Shown here one piece after another: positions 27,000 through 34,479 of a stretch of DNA of 64,000 bases. The stretch is taken from assembly GCA_016704305.1 (NCBI GenBank), contig JADJAL010000001.1, positions 1-64,000 on the forward strand, read 5' to 3'. The translations under genes were made by a program, and so were the position numbers. A model generated the notes under the pieces. It worked only from the letters and a program-made list of their open reading frames with translations. It ran no database searches and was not told the origin of the DNA. Positions within the stretch are counted from its first letter, which is position 1; the number at the start of each line of letters is the position of its first letter. The DNA comes from Haliea sp. GTDB taxonomy: Bacteria; Pseudomonadota; Gammaproteobacteria; Pseudomonadales; Halieaceae.

Positions 27000-28517
27000 C
27001 TAAGTCGAGGACGAACTAACATCCTCCAACGACAACATATCACGTAGCGCAGTCTTGAGAATCTTGCCGTTGTTGTTCTTCGGCAGGCTGTCGACAAACA
27101 CATAACGCTTGGGTCGTTTGAAGCGCGCAATACTATCGAGGCACAGTTGATCCAACTCCGCCTCGGTCGCATTCAAGCCAACATGGCAGGCGACAAACGC
27201 GACGACCTCCTCGCCCCACTCAGGATGCGGAAATCCAACCACGGAAACCTCGAGCACCGCCGCGTGCAGCAGCAGCACCTCCTCGACCTCGCGCGGATAA
27301 ATATTGCTGCCGCCACTGATGATCAGGTCTTTCACGCGGTCCTTGAGCGTCAGGAAACCGTCCGCATCGAACACGCCCATGTCGCCGGTGTACAACCAGC
27401 CGTCCCTGAAGGCGCTGGCATTGGCCTCGGGGCGCTGCCAGTAGCCACGCATCACCACCTCGCCGCGCACGCAGATCTCGCCGACACTGCCGGCGGGTTG
27501 CTCCACGCCGCGTTCATCGACCACCTTTACCTGCACGACGGACTGCGCGACGCCGACGGATGCGAGCCGCGCGTCGGAGGCATCGCGATGCATCGCTCGG
27601 GTCAGTGTGGTGATCGTCATCGGGCATTCGCCCTGCCCGTAGATCTGGCCGAGCTTGTTGCCGAAAAATGCCATCGCGGCTTTGAGATCGGCCACGTACA
27701 TGGGGCCGCCGCCGTAGATGATGTTCTTCAGGTTGGAGGTATCGGCGCTGCGCGCGTCCGTCGCTTCCACCAGGCGCTTGACCATGGTCGGCGCGGCGAA
27801 GAAAAACGCGCCGGGATAATGCGCGATGAGCGCAAATATTTCTGCCGGATCGAAGCCGCCGGACGCGGGAATCACCTGGTTCGCACCGCTGTATAGCGCC
27901 GCGAAGTTGTACAGGCCGGAGCCGTGCGACAGCGGCGCGGGATGCAACATGCTGTCGGCGGCGTCCAGTTGCTCGACATCCACGAAAAACGCGAGCAGCA
28001 TCTGCCGCAGATTGTGGTGGCTTAACATCGCGCCTTTCGGTTTGCCCGTGGTGCCACTGGTGTAGAACAGCCAGGCGATATCATCCCTGTCGACCTCGAC
28101 GACGGGTGCCGCCTCGGCGTGCTGCATGCGCTGCCATTCCTCGCCGGGCGTGACGACGGTTGTTATCGAGTCTCCCACCTTGCCCGCCAGCTCTGGCGAG
28201 ACGAAACACAACCTCGCGCCACTGTCGGAGAAAATGTAGGCGAACTCCCGCTCATGCAGCTTGGCATTCACCGGCACCGCCACCAGTCCGGCGTGCCAGA
28301 TGCCGTACAGCGCTTCCAGGTATTCGGGCTGGTTCTTCATCACCAGCGCAACGCGGTCGCCGGTGTTGAGCGCGTAGTCACGGCGCAGGCTCGCGCCGAT
28401 GCGTGCGGCGCGCTCCGCGAACTGGCGATAGGTCGCATGCAACTGCGCGCCACGACTGATGGCGCAGTTGTCGGGCCAGATGTGGCTGGCGCGCGTCAGC
28501 AGGTGGGCGAGGTTCAT
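27000..28517 (-). CDS. AMP-forming acyl-CoA synthetase
   Basis: A 505-residue ligase of the long-chain/medium-chain acyl-CoA synthetase type. The phosphate loop YTSGTTGKPKGAM is at about residue 165, YGQGECPMTIT corresponds to the A5 motif, YTGDMGVFDADGFLTLKDRV to the A7/A8 hinge, and LPKNNNGKILKTALRD contains the catalytic Lys. It makes an acyl-CoA from a carboxylic acid and ATP via an acyl-AMP. It lies 16 bases downstream of the GntR regulator gene on the same strand and is likely co-transcribed with it. Confidence 0.92.
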   Translation of the reverse strand: MNLAHLLTRASHIWPDNCAISRGAQLHATYRQFAERAARIGASLRRDYALNTGDRVALVMKNQPEYLEALYGIWHAGLVAVPVNAKLHEREFAYIFSDSGARLCFVSPELAGKVGDSITTVVTPGEEWQRMQHAEAAPVVEVDRDDIAWLFYTSGTTGKPKGAMLSHHNLRQMLLAFFVDVEQLDAADSMLHPAPLSHGSGLYNFAALYSGANQVIPASGGFDPAEIFALIAHYPGAFFFAAPTMVKRLVEATDARSADTSNLKNIIYGGGPMYVADLKAAMAFFGNKLGQIYGQGECPMTITTLTRAMHRDASDARLASVGVAQSVVQVKVVDERGVEQPAGSVGEICVRGEVVMRGYWQRPEANASAFRDGWLYTGDMGVFDADGFLTLKDRVKDLIISGGSNIYPREVEEVLLLHAAVLEVSVVGFPHPEWGEEVVAFVACHVGLNATEAELDQLCLDSIARFKRPKRYVFVDSLPKNNNGKILKTALRDMLSLEDVSSSST

Positions 28518-28533
28518 GTCATTTCTACTCCGA

Positions 28534-29286
28534 TCAAGTTTTCACCCGGCGCATGGTCATCGCATGCTGGAAGCCGGCTGCCGGGTGAGTATTCAGCGTC
28601 ACCTGGGCGACTGTGCCATCGGCTGTCTTGTACGTACGCCGCACTTCCAGCGCCGCCGACCCGGCGTCGACACCGAGGCCGGCCGCCACTTCCGGCGTCA
28701 CCAGCGTGGCGGAAATCAACTGCTGCACCTCGACGATGTCCTGGCCGAACATATCCTCGATCAGCGGGAAGATCGGCCCGCTGTGACGCGGCAACAAGCG
28801 GCCCACGGCGGCGAATGCGCGGTTGATGTAGTACTGAGCCCAACACACCGTGGTGCCGTCTACCGGCGCCAGGCGACGGCCGCGCACCTGCAGCCACTCC
28901 TCGCCACCGGGCAGTCCGGTGCGCGCCGCAAGTTTGTTGTCCATCGCAACCATGCCGATGGACTCAATCACGAAGCGCGTATCGGTGCCGAAGGCCAGCA
29001 GGTCATTGATCGACATCACCTCCTGGCTGTTGGCGGATGAAGAGCGCGGCGGCGCCACCACCGTGCCGGCACCGCGCCGTGAGGTGACGAGGTGGTCGTC
29101 GCGCAACAGGCGCAACGCTGCGCGCACCGTGTACCGACTCACTGCGTAGCGCTCGCACAGGGCCTCTTCCGTGGGCAGCAGCGACCCCACCGGATACGCG
29201 CCGCTGACGATCGCGTCCTTGAGCGAGCGCGCTACCTGGATATACAGCGGCGCTGCAGCGTCAGTATTCCTCGCGCTGGCTTTCAC
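28534..29286 (-). CDS. GntR-family regulator with UTRA domain (HutC type)
   Basis: A 250-residue protein. The N-terminal winged HTH (about residues 12-80) reads PTEEALCERYAVSRYTVRAA and LRLLRDDHLVTSRRGAGTVV, and the C-terminal UTRA ligand domain spans about 95-245. It is divergent from the Rieske/CaiB/acyl-CoA dehydrogenase operon and upstream of the ligase. Two copies of a TGTCCGTACATA palindrome lie in the 141-base divergent gap, the likely operators. The ligand is probably a pathway intermediate. Confidence 0.9.
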   Translation of the reverse strand: MKASARNTDAAAPLYIQVARSLKDAIVSGAYPVGSLLPTEEALCERYAVSRYTVRAALRLLRDDHLVTSRRGAGTVVAPPRSSSANSQEVMSINDLLAFGTDTRFVIESIGMVAMDNKLAARTGLPGGEEWLQVRGRRLAPVDGTTVCWAQYYINRAFAAVGRLLPRHSGPIFPLIEDMFGQDIVEVQQLISATLVTPEVAAGLGVDAGSAALEVRRTYKTADGTVAQVTLNTHPAAGFQHAMTMRRVKT

Positions 29287-29304
29287 CCGTGCATCACCTG
29301 AATA

Positions 29305-29318
29305 TTTGTCCGTACATA
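29305..29318. promoter_or_regulatory. GntR operator candidate 1
   Basis: TTTGTCCGTACATA, a near-perfect palindrome sharing 13 bases (TGTCCGTACATAT) with the copy at 29382-29395. It lies about 20 bases upstream of the GntR start. Binding by the adjacent GntR protein is inferred from the repeat and its position. Confidence 0.6.
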
Positions 29319-29381
29319 TTTAAGAAAATTCTCCTGCAAGTAGCGAAAATATAGATTGTCGTATCCTACTATGCAATTATT

Positions 29382-29395
29382 TATGTCCGTACATA
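29382..29395. promoter_or_regulatory. GntR operator candidate 2
   Basis: TATGTCCGTACATA, with TATGT and ACATA arms around CCGT, 33 bases before the Rieske oxygenase start. Together with the first copy it brackets the divergent promoter region, suiting repression of both transcripts. Confidence 0.6.
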
Positions 29396-29427
29396 TACAA
29401 ACTAATCGACGCGAACCGGAGGCATTT

Positions 29428-30813
29428 ATGAGCGAGAACACTGAGGGCGCCAGGGACGCACTGGGAGAACCCGTCATGATCCCCGTCGAAGCCTATACGT
29501 CGCCTGAGTACGCCCGCGCCGAGCGCGACAAACTGTGGCGCAAAGTCTGGCTGCAGGCGGGTCGCATCGAGGATCTCCCCGACGTCGGCAGTTACCTCAC
29601 GTTCAACATCACGGACGATTCCATCCTGCTGGTGCGCACGGCGCCGGATACCATCAAGGCTTATCACAACGTCTGCGTGCATCGCGGCCGCCGACTCATC
29701 GACACCCCCGCAGGCGCGCGCAATGCCAGTGGCAGGCGGCAGCAGTTCGTGTGCGCCTACCACGGCTGGCGCTACAACCTCGACGGTGAAAACACGCACA
29801 TACCGCACAAGGAGGACTGGCAGGGCGCGTTGTCCGATAGTTGCAGCGGCCTGCAGTCCGTCAACGTCGACACCTGGGGCGGCTGGATCTGGATCAACAT
29901 GGACCCGCAGTGCGAGCCACTGCGTACATACCTGGAACCTGCCGCGACGATGCTCGACCCGTTCGAGCTGCAGAACATGCGCTGCCGCTGGCGCAAATGG
30001 GGCATCTTCGACTGCAACTGGAAAGTCGCGCTGGAGGCGTTCAACGAAACCTACCACGTGCAGACCACGCACCCGGAGTTCAACAAGTACGGCGCGTTTC
30101 GCGGCTGGGCCAGGGCGCACGGCAAGCACAGCAACCTGGGCTACGAGGCGCCCAAGGGCATGGATGAAAACCAGTCGGCGAAACTGCGCGTCGGCACCTA
30201 CGACGACCCGCGCATCTCCACCGCGCAGATGCAGGTGTACACGTGGGAGAAGGCCAACACCAACACCACGCAGACACTGGTCGACGCCGCATTGCGCCTC
30301 GCCGATGAATTGCCCGAGGGCACGCCGGCCGGCGACGTGCTCAAGCACTGGCTGGAGAGCGCACGCCGCGACGATGCGGCGCGCGGCGTGATCTGGCCGA
30401 CGGTGGACCCGAAGCACGTCGGCGAGAGCGGCACGGCGTGGCAGATCTTCCCCAATTTCCAGATCGGCCATGCCGTCAACAATGCGCTGTGCTACAGCGC
30501 GAGGCCGTATGGCGACGACCCCGATAAATGTATTTTCGAAGCCGCCGTGTACGAACTGTACCCTGCCGGTGAAGAACCCAAGCCGGAGTGGGAGTATTGC
30601 CCGCCGACGGAAGAGGCCTGGTGCTACGTGTTGTCGCAGGATTTTTCCAACATGGCCGCCGTGCAGCAGGGGATGAAATCGCTGGGCTTCCCGGGCACAC
30701 TGCCCAATCCTTACATGGAACGCAGCACCGTCAACCTGCACCATAACCTGGCGCAATACATGGGCACCGGCGCCCCGCGCGCACTGGCTACGCGCAAGGA
30801 CACACAAGAATGA
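29428..30813 (+). CDS. Rieske non-haem iron ring-hydroxylating oxygenase, alpha subunit
   Basis: A 461-residue oxygenase. Rieske cluster ligands are Cys83, His85, Cys109 and His112 (NVCVHRG and CAYHGW). The mononuclear iron site is in NETYHVQTTH (His210, His215). The start MSENTEG at 29428 has GGAGG upstream; an in-frame start at 29356 lacks one and would overlap the operator. It is collinear with the second Rieske protein at 62477 (same length, same ligand positions). No ferredoxin or reductase gene is beside it. It leads an operon with CaiB, acyl-CoA dehydrogenase and enoyl-CoA hydratase, so it probably opens or hydroxylates a ring or alkyl chain upstream of CoA-dependent steps. Confidence 0.92.
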   Translation: MSENTEGARDALGEPVMIPVEAYTSPEYARAERDKLWRKVWLQAGRIEDLPDVGSYLTFNITDDSILLVRTAPDTIKAYHNVCVHRGRRLIDTPAGARNASGRRQQFVCAYHGWRYNLDGENTHIPHKEDWQGALSDSCSGLQSVNVDTWGGWIWINMDPQCEPLRTYLEPAATMLDPFELQNMRCRWRKWGIFDCNWKVALEAFNETYHVQTTHPEFNKYGAFRGWARAHGKHSNLGYEAPKGMDENQSAKLRVGTYDDPRISTAQMQVYTWEKANTNTTQTLVDAALRLADELPEGTPAGDVLKHWLESARRDDAARGVIWPTVDPKHVGESGTAWQIFPNFQIGHAVNNALCYSARPYGDDPDKCIFEAAVYELYPAGEEPKPEWEYCPPTEEAWCYVLSQDFSNMAAVQQGMKSLGFPGTLPNPYMERSTVNLHHNLAQYMGTGAPRALATRKDTQE

Positions 30814-31997
30814 AAGCCAGCAGGAACGAAAAAATGAGTCGATCGGGACCACTGGCCGACGTGCGCGTCATCGATCTCACCGCGATGGTGATGGGCCCCT
30901 ACTGCACGCAGATCCTGGCGGACATGGGCGCGGACGTGATCAAGATCGAGCCGCCCGCCGGGGACAGCACCCGGTATATCTCGGTCGCGCCCGAGCCGGG
31001 CATGAGCGGCGTGTTCGTCAATGTGAACCGTGGCAAGCGCAGCGTGGTGCTGGACCTCGCCGCCGAGGCGGGCAAGCACGCGCTGCGCGAACTGGTCAAA
31101 GGCGCGGACGTGTTCATCCACTCGATGCGCGCCAGGGCGATCGAAAAGCTCGGCTTCGGTTATGCGGAGGTTGCAGCCATGAACCCCAGCATCGTCTACA
31201 CCAACTGTTACGGGTATGGCCGAGGCGGTCCCGACCGCGACCTCACCGCGTACGACGACACCATTCAGGCTGATTGCGGGCTGGCATCCGCCCAGGGCCT
31301 GCTGACCGGCGAAACCAGTTTCGTCGGCTCAATCATCGCCGACAAGGTGACCGGCCTGACCGCGGTATACGCCACGATGATGGCGCTGTTCCACCGCGAG
31401 CGCACCGGCGAGGGCCAGGAGGTGGAGGTTGCCATGTTCGAGACGATGGCCGCGTTCATGCTGGTGGAACACGCCAATGGCGCGATGTTCAGCCCGCCAC
31501 TCGGGCCGGCCAACTATCCGCGCGCGGTGGCGCCCAAGCGCCGCCCCTACCGCACACTGGATGGCGAGATTGCCGCGCTGGTCTACAACGACAAACAGTG
31601 GAACACCTTCATCAAGGCGGTGCAGCCACCGTGGAACAACGACAGCTTCAACACACTGGAACAGCGCGCGCGCCAGATCGACACCGTCTATTCACTGCTG
31701 GGTGAAACGTTCGCGCAGCGCACCACGCAGGAGTGGCTGGACCTGTTGCGCGCGCTGGAAATTCCCGCCGCACCGGTGCGCACGCTCGATGAATTGTTCG
31801 ACAATCCGCACCTGAACGCCGTCGATTTTTTTGAGACTGTCGATTCGCCCAATGGCCCTGTACGCTTCCCGGGCGTCCCCATCTGGTTCTCCAAGACGCC
31901 GGGGCATGTGCACGGCCCGACGCCGAGGCTGGGCGCGCACACGCAGGATGTATTGGCGGAAGTGGGATTGGCAACGGAAACCAGGGAGGCCATGTGA
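30810..31997 (+). CDS. CaiB/BaiF class III CoA-transferase
   Basis: A 395-residue CoA-transferase with the N-terminal VIDLTAMVMGPYCTQILADM block and a YDDTIQADCGL segment that matches the region carrying the catalytic Asp in this family. The ATG at 30810 overlaps the Rieske stop (ATGA); an internal start at 30834 with an AGGAACG site is an alternative that would shorten it by 8 residues. It transfers CoA to a carboxylate without ATP. Its stop overlaps the GTG start of the acyl-CoA dehydrogenase, showing tight coupling. Confidence 0.9.
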   Translation: MKASRNEKMSRSGPLADVRVIDLTAMVMGPYCTQILADMGADVIKIEPPAGDSTRYISVAPEPGMSGVFVNVNRGKRSVVLDLAAEAGKHALRELVKGADVFIHSMRARAIEKLGFGYAEVAAMNPSIVYTNCYGYGRGGPDRDLTAYDDTIQADCGLASAQGLLTGETSFVGSIIADKVTGLTAVYATMMALFHRERTGEGQEVEVAMFETMAAFMLVEHANGAMFSPPLGPANYPRAVAPKRRPYRTLDGEIAALVYNDKQWNTFIKAVQPPWNNDSFNTLEQRARQIDTVYSLLGETFAQRTTQEWLDLLRALEIPAAPVRTLDELFDNPHLNAVDFFETVDSPNGPVRFPGVPIWFSKTPGHVHGPTPRLGAHTQDVLAEVGLATETREAM

Positions 31998-33154
31998 TAC
32001 TCACGCAAGACCAGCAAAATATTCGCGATGCCGTGCTCAAGCTCTGCTCGCGGTTTCCGGATGAGTACTGGCTGGAACGCGATCGCGACGGCGTATTCCC
32101 GCACGAATTCCACCAGGCGATGGCGGCTGACGGCTGGCTCGGCATTGCGATGCCGGAGCATGTCGGCGGCGCGGGCCTCGGCATCACCGAGGCGGCGATC
32201 ATGATGGAAGCCGTCGCCGAATCCGGCGGCGGCATGGCCGCGGCCTCCTCCATCCACGGCCCGGTGTTCAGCCTGCAACCGATTGCGCTGTTCGGCACGC
32301 CGGAACAACAGCAGCGCATGATTCCACCCGTGCTGAGCGGCGAGCACCGCATCTGCTTCGCGGTCACCGAGCCCAACACCGGCCTCGATACCACCAAACT
32401 CAAAACGCGCGCGCAAAAACGCGACGGCGGCTATCTGGTCAACGGCGAGAAAATCTGGATCTCCGTGGCGCAGGTCGCGAACAAGATGATGCTGCTCGCG
32501 CGCACCACGCCGCTGGAAGAGGTGAAACGCAAGACCGACGGCCTCTCGCTGTTCTTCACCGACCTGGACCGCGCGAAGATCGAGGTGCGCCTGATCCACA
32601 AGATGGGCCGCCACGCGGTGGATTCGAACATGCTGTTCATTTCCGACCTGTGGATTCCCGAGGAGGACCGCATCGGCGCGGAGGGCGACGGTTTCAAAAC
32701 CATCATGCACGGCTTCAATCCCGAGCGCATCCTGATCGGCTCCGAGGCGATCGGCCTCGGCCGTGTCGCCATCGCGCGCGCCGCGCGCTACGCACGCGAG
32801 CGCATCGTGTTCGATCGCCCCATCGGCATGAACCAGGGCATACAACACCCGCTGGCCAAATGCTGGGCACAGGTGGAGGCCGCCAACCTGATGGTGATGA
32901 AGGCGGCGGCGCTGTTTGACGCCGGTCAGGAATGCGGCGTGGAGGCGAACGCCGGCAAATACCTGGCGGCGGAAGCCGGCTTCGAGGCCTGCCACACTGC
33001 TCTTTCTACGCTGGGCGGCATGGGCTATGCGCAGGAGTACCACATTGAACGCTACCTGCGCGAGGTGCTGATCCCCCGCACCGCGCCGGTGAGTGCGCAC
33101 ATGATCCTGAACTTTTTAGCCGAGAAAGTGCTGGGGCTGCCCAAGTCCTACTGA
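31994..33154 (+). CDS. Acyl-CoA dehydrogenase
   Basis: A 386-residue FAD acyl-CoA dehydrogenase. FAVTEPNTGLDTTKLKTRAQ is the substrate/FAD loop and GEKIWIS follows. The C-terminal GGMGYAQEYHIERYLREVLI is the typical FAD-binding helix. The GTG start at 31994 overlaps the CaiB stop by 4 bases. It would desaturate the CoA ester made by CaiB, feeding the enoyl-CoA hydratase 31 bases downstream. Confidence 0.92.
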   Translation: MILTQDQQNIRDAVLKLCSRFPDEYWLERDRDGVFPHEFHQAMAADGWLGIAMPEHVGGAGLGITEAAIMMEAVAESGGGMAAASSIHGPVFSLQPIALFGTPEQQQRMIPPVLSGEHRICFAVTEPNTGLDTTKLKTRAQKRDGGYLVNGEKIWISVAQVANKMMLLARTTPLEEVKRKTDGLSLFFTDLDRAKIEVRLIHKMGRHAVDSNMLFISDLWIPEEDRIGAEGDGFKTIMHGFNPERILIGSEAIGLGRVAIARAARYARERIVFDRPIGMNQGIQHPLAKCWAQVEAANLMVMKAAALFDAGQECGVEANAGKYLAAEAGFEACHTALSTLGGMGYAQEYHIERYLREVLIPRTAPVSAHMILNFLAEKVLGLPKSY

Positions 33155-33185
33155 TGCGGCAACCCATTAAATACAGAGGTTTTCC

Positions 33186-33953
33186 ATGAATGACGCAGTG
33201 CTGTTCGACGCGCGCGAGGATGGCATCGCCATCATCACGCTGAACCGACCCGATGCGCGCAATGCGCTGGGCAAGGCAATCCGCGCCGGTTTGTTTGCCG
33301 CGTGGGAATGCTTCGAGCATGACGCCAGCCTGCGCGTTGCGATCCTGACCGGCGCGGGCGACAAGGCATTCTGCGCCGGCGGTGATCTCAAGGAGATGAT
33401 GGAACTGCAACTGAAGGTGCCGCCGCTGGATATGTTTCCGGTGCCGGGTGACAACATCCGCCTGAGCAAGCCGACGATCGCCGCCGTGAATGGCGTCGCG
33501 TTCGCCGGCGGCTGGATGATCGCGCAGGCCTGCGACCTCTGCGTGGCGAGCAGCACCGCCCGCTTTGCCGTGACGGAAGTGAAGGTCGGCAGGAGTTCAC
33601 CGTGGGCGGCGCCGCTGATACACATGATCCCGCAGCGCATCATGATGGAGATACTGCTCACCGGTAAGCCGATCAGCGCGCAGCGCGCCTACGAGATCGG
33701 CCTGGTCAACCGACTGGCGGAACCGGGCGAGTTGATGGATTGCGCCCTCGCGCTGGCTGCGGAAATCCTTGAAGGTGCCCCACTGTCGGTGCAGGCGGCG
33801 CGCGAGACGGTGATGCGGGCGACGGAGTTTGGCCGCAGCGAGGCGTTGCATGCTGCCAGGCAAGCCTCGGAACAATGCTATAACAGTCAGGACGCGCAGG
33901 AGGGTCCAACAGCGTTTGCGGAAAAACGTAAGCCGCAGTGGCAGGGTCGCTGA
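33186..33953 (+). CDS. Enoyl-CoA hydratase/isomerase family protein
   Basis: A 255-residue crotonase-fold protein with ITLNRPDARNALG, the oxyanion block GDKAFCAGGDLKEMM, and NGVAFAGGWMIAQACDLCVA, followed by AVTEVKVGRSSPWAAPLIHM. It is the last gene of the Rieske-led operon and likely hydrates the enoyl-CoA from the preceding dehydrogenase. The next gene downstream (csbD) belongs to a different, stress-type set. Confidence 0.9.
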   Translation: MNDAVLFDAREDGIAIITLNRPDARNALGKAIRAGLFAAWECFEHDASLRVAILTGAGDKAFCAGGDLKEMMELQLKVPPLDMFPVPGDNIRLSKPTIAAVNGVAFAGGWMIAQACDLCVASSTARFAVTEVKVGRSSPWAAPLIHMIPQRIMMEILLTGKPISAQRAYEIGLVNRLAEPGELMDCALALAAEILEGAPLSVQAARETVMRATEFGRSEALHAARQASEQCYNSQDAQEGPTAFAEKRKPQWQGR

Positions 33954-33992
33954 GCCGCAACTGCGCTGGACCGCAACTGAATGTACCTCGTC

Positions 33993-34008
33993 GGTGCGGT
34001 GACGCACA
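33993..34008. promoter_or_regulatory. Crp/Fnr-type palindrome upstream of csbD
   Basis: GGTGCGGTGACGCACA, reading TGTGCGTCACCGCACC on the other strand. It fits the island-wide consensus TGTNCGNTANCGNACA at most positions and lies 82 bases before the csbD start. A TATAAG-like -10 sits about 20 bases further downstream. Confidence 0.6.
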
Positions 34009-34090
34009 GACCGGCTTTCGTCTCCGGTATAAGGTGTTCGACACCGCTTGGGCATTACGTCCAACGTCACAGAGACCGGAGAGATCAGTC

Positions 34091-34279
34091 ATGGGTAGTG
34101 GAAAAATCGATGAAGTGAAAGGACGCGTTAAAGAAGCCGCAGGCGTTATTACCGGCGACTCGCAGTTGAAACGCGAAGGCAAGGCGGATCAATCCGCCGG
34201 CAAGGCCAAGCAGGCCGTCGAGAAAGTGCAGGAGAAAGCCGAGAAGGCGATCGATCGCGCGAAAGACGCGCTAAAGTGA
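34091..34279 (+). CDS. CsbD-family stress protein
   Basis: A 62-residue hydrophilic protein, MGSGKIDEVKGRVKEAAGVI then a TGDSQLKREGKADQSAGKAK tail, the classical CsbD pattern (K-E/D repeats, predicted helical bundle). CsbD proteins are general-stress-induced, function unknown. The start at 34091 is set by family alignment; longer in-frame reading upstream is non-homologous. It marks the beginning of the stress island. Confidence 0.92.
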   Translation: MGSGKIDEVKGRVKEAAGVITGDSQLKREGKADQSAGKAKQAVEKVQEKAEKAIDRAKDALK

Positions 34280-34296
34280 GCCTGTAAATAAGTATG

Positions 34297-34322
34297 CAGT
34301 GCCGGGGCTTGCCCTGGCACTG
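34297..34322 (+). terminator. Hairpin after csbD, possible terminator
   Basis: Arms of 12 bases (CAGTGCCGGGGC and GCCCTGGCACTG) with a TT loop and one mismatch, 17 bases after the csbD stop. The T-run after it is short, so it is a weak or attenuating terminator at best. Confidence 0.5.
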
Positions 34323-34388
34323 TTCCAACGCCAGGCTAATCGCCGCCTGAACGCACACCACCTGAACAGCAAACGCCAGCACGGCATC

Positions 34389-34404
34389 GGTGCGCTGACG
34401 CACA
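34389..34404. promoter_or_regulatory. Crp/Fnr-type palindrome upstream of the cyclic glucan synthase gene
   Basis: GGTGCGCTGACGCACA; the other strand reads TGTGCGTCAGCGCACC. It is nearly identical to the site before csbD, including the following GAC. It lies 75-120 bases before the candidate starts of the glucan synthase. Confidence 0.6.
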
Positions 34405-34479
34405 GACTGTAATCACCCCTACGCATACGCTATCCCGACACCCTGGAAGGCATTCCGACCGCCACCACGCCATGGCCGA

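Noticed and set aside
34389..34404. The GTGCG...CGCAC dyad as a terminator after csbD
   Set aside because: No T-run, and it matches the island-wide regulatory palindrome upstream of the next gene.
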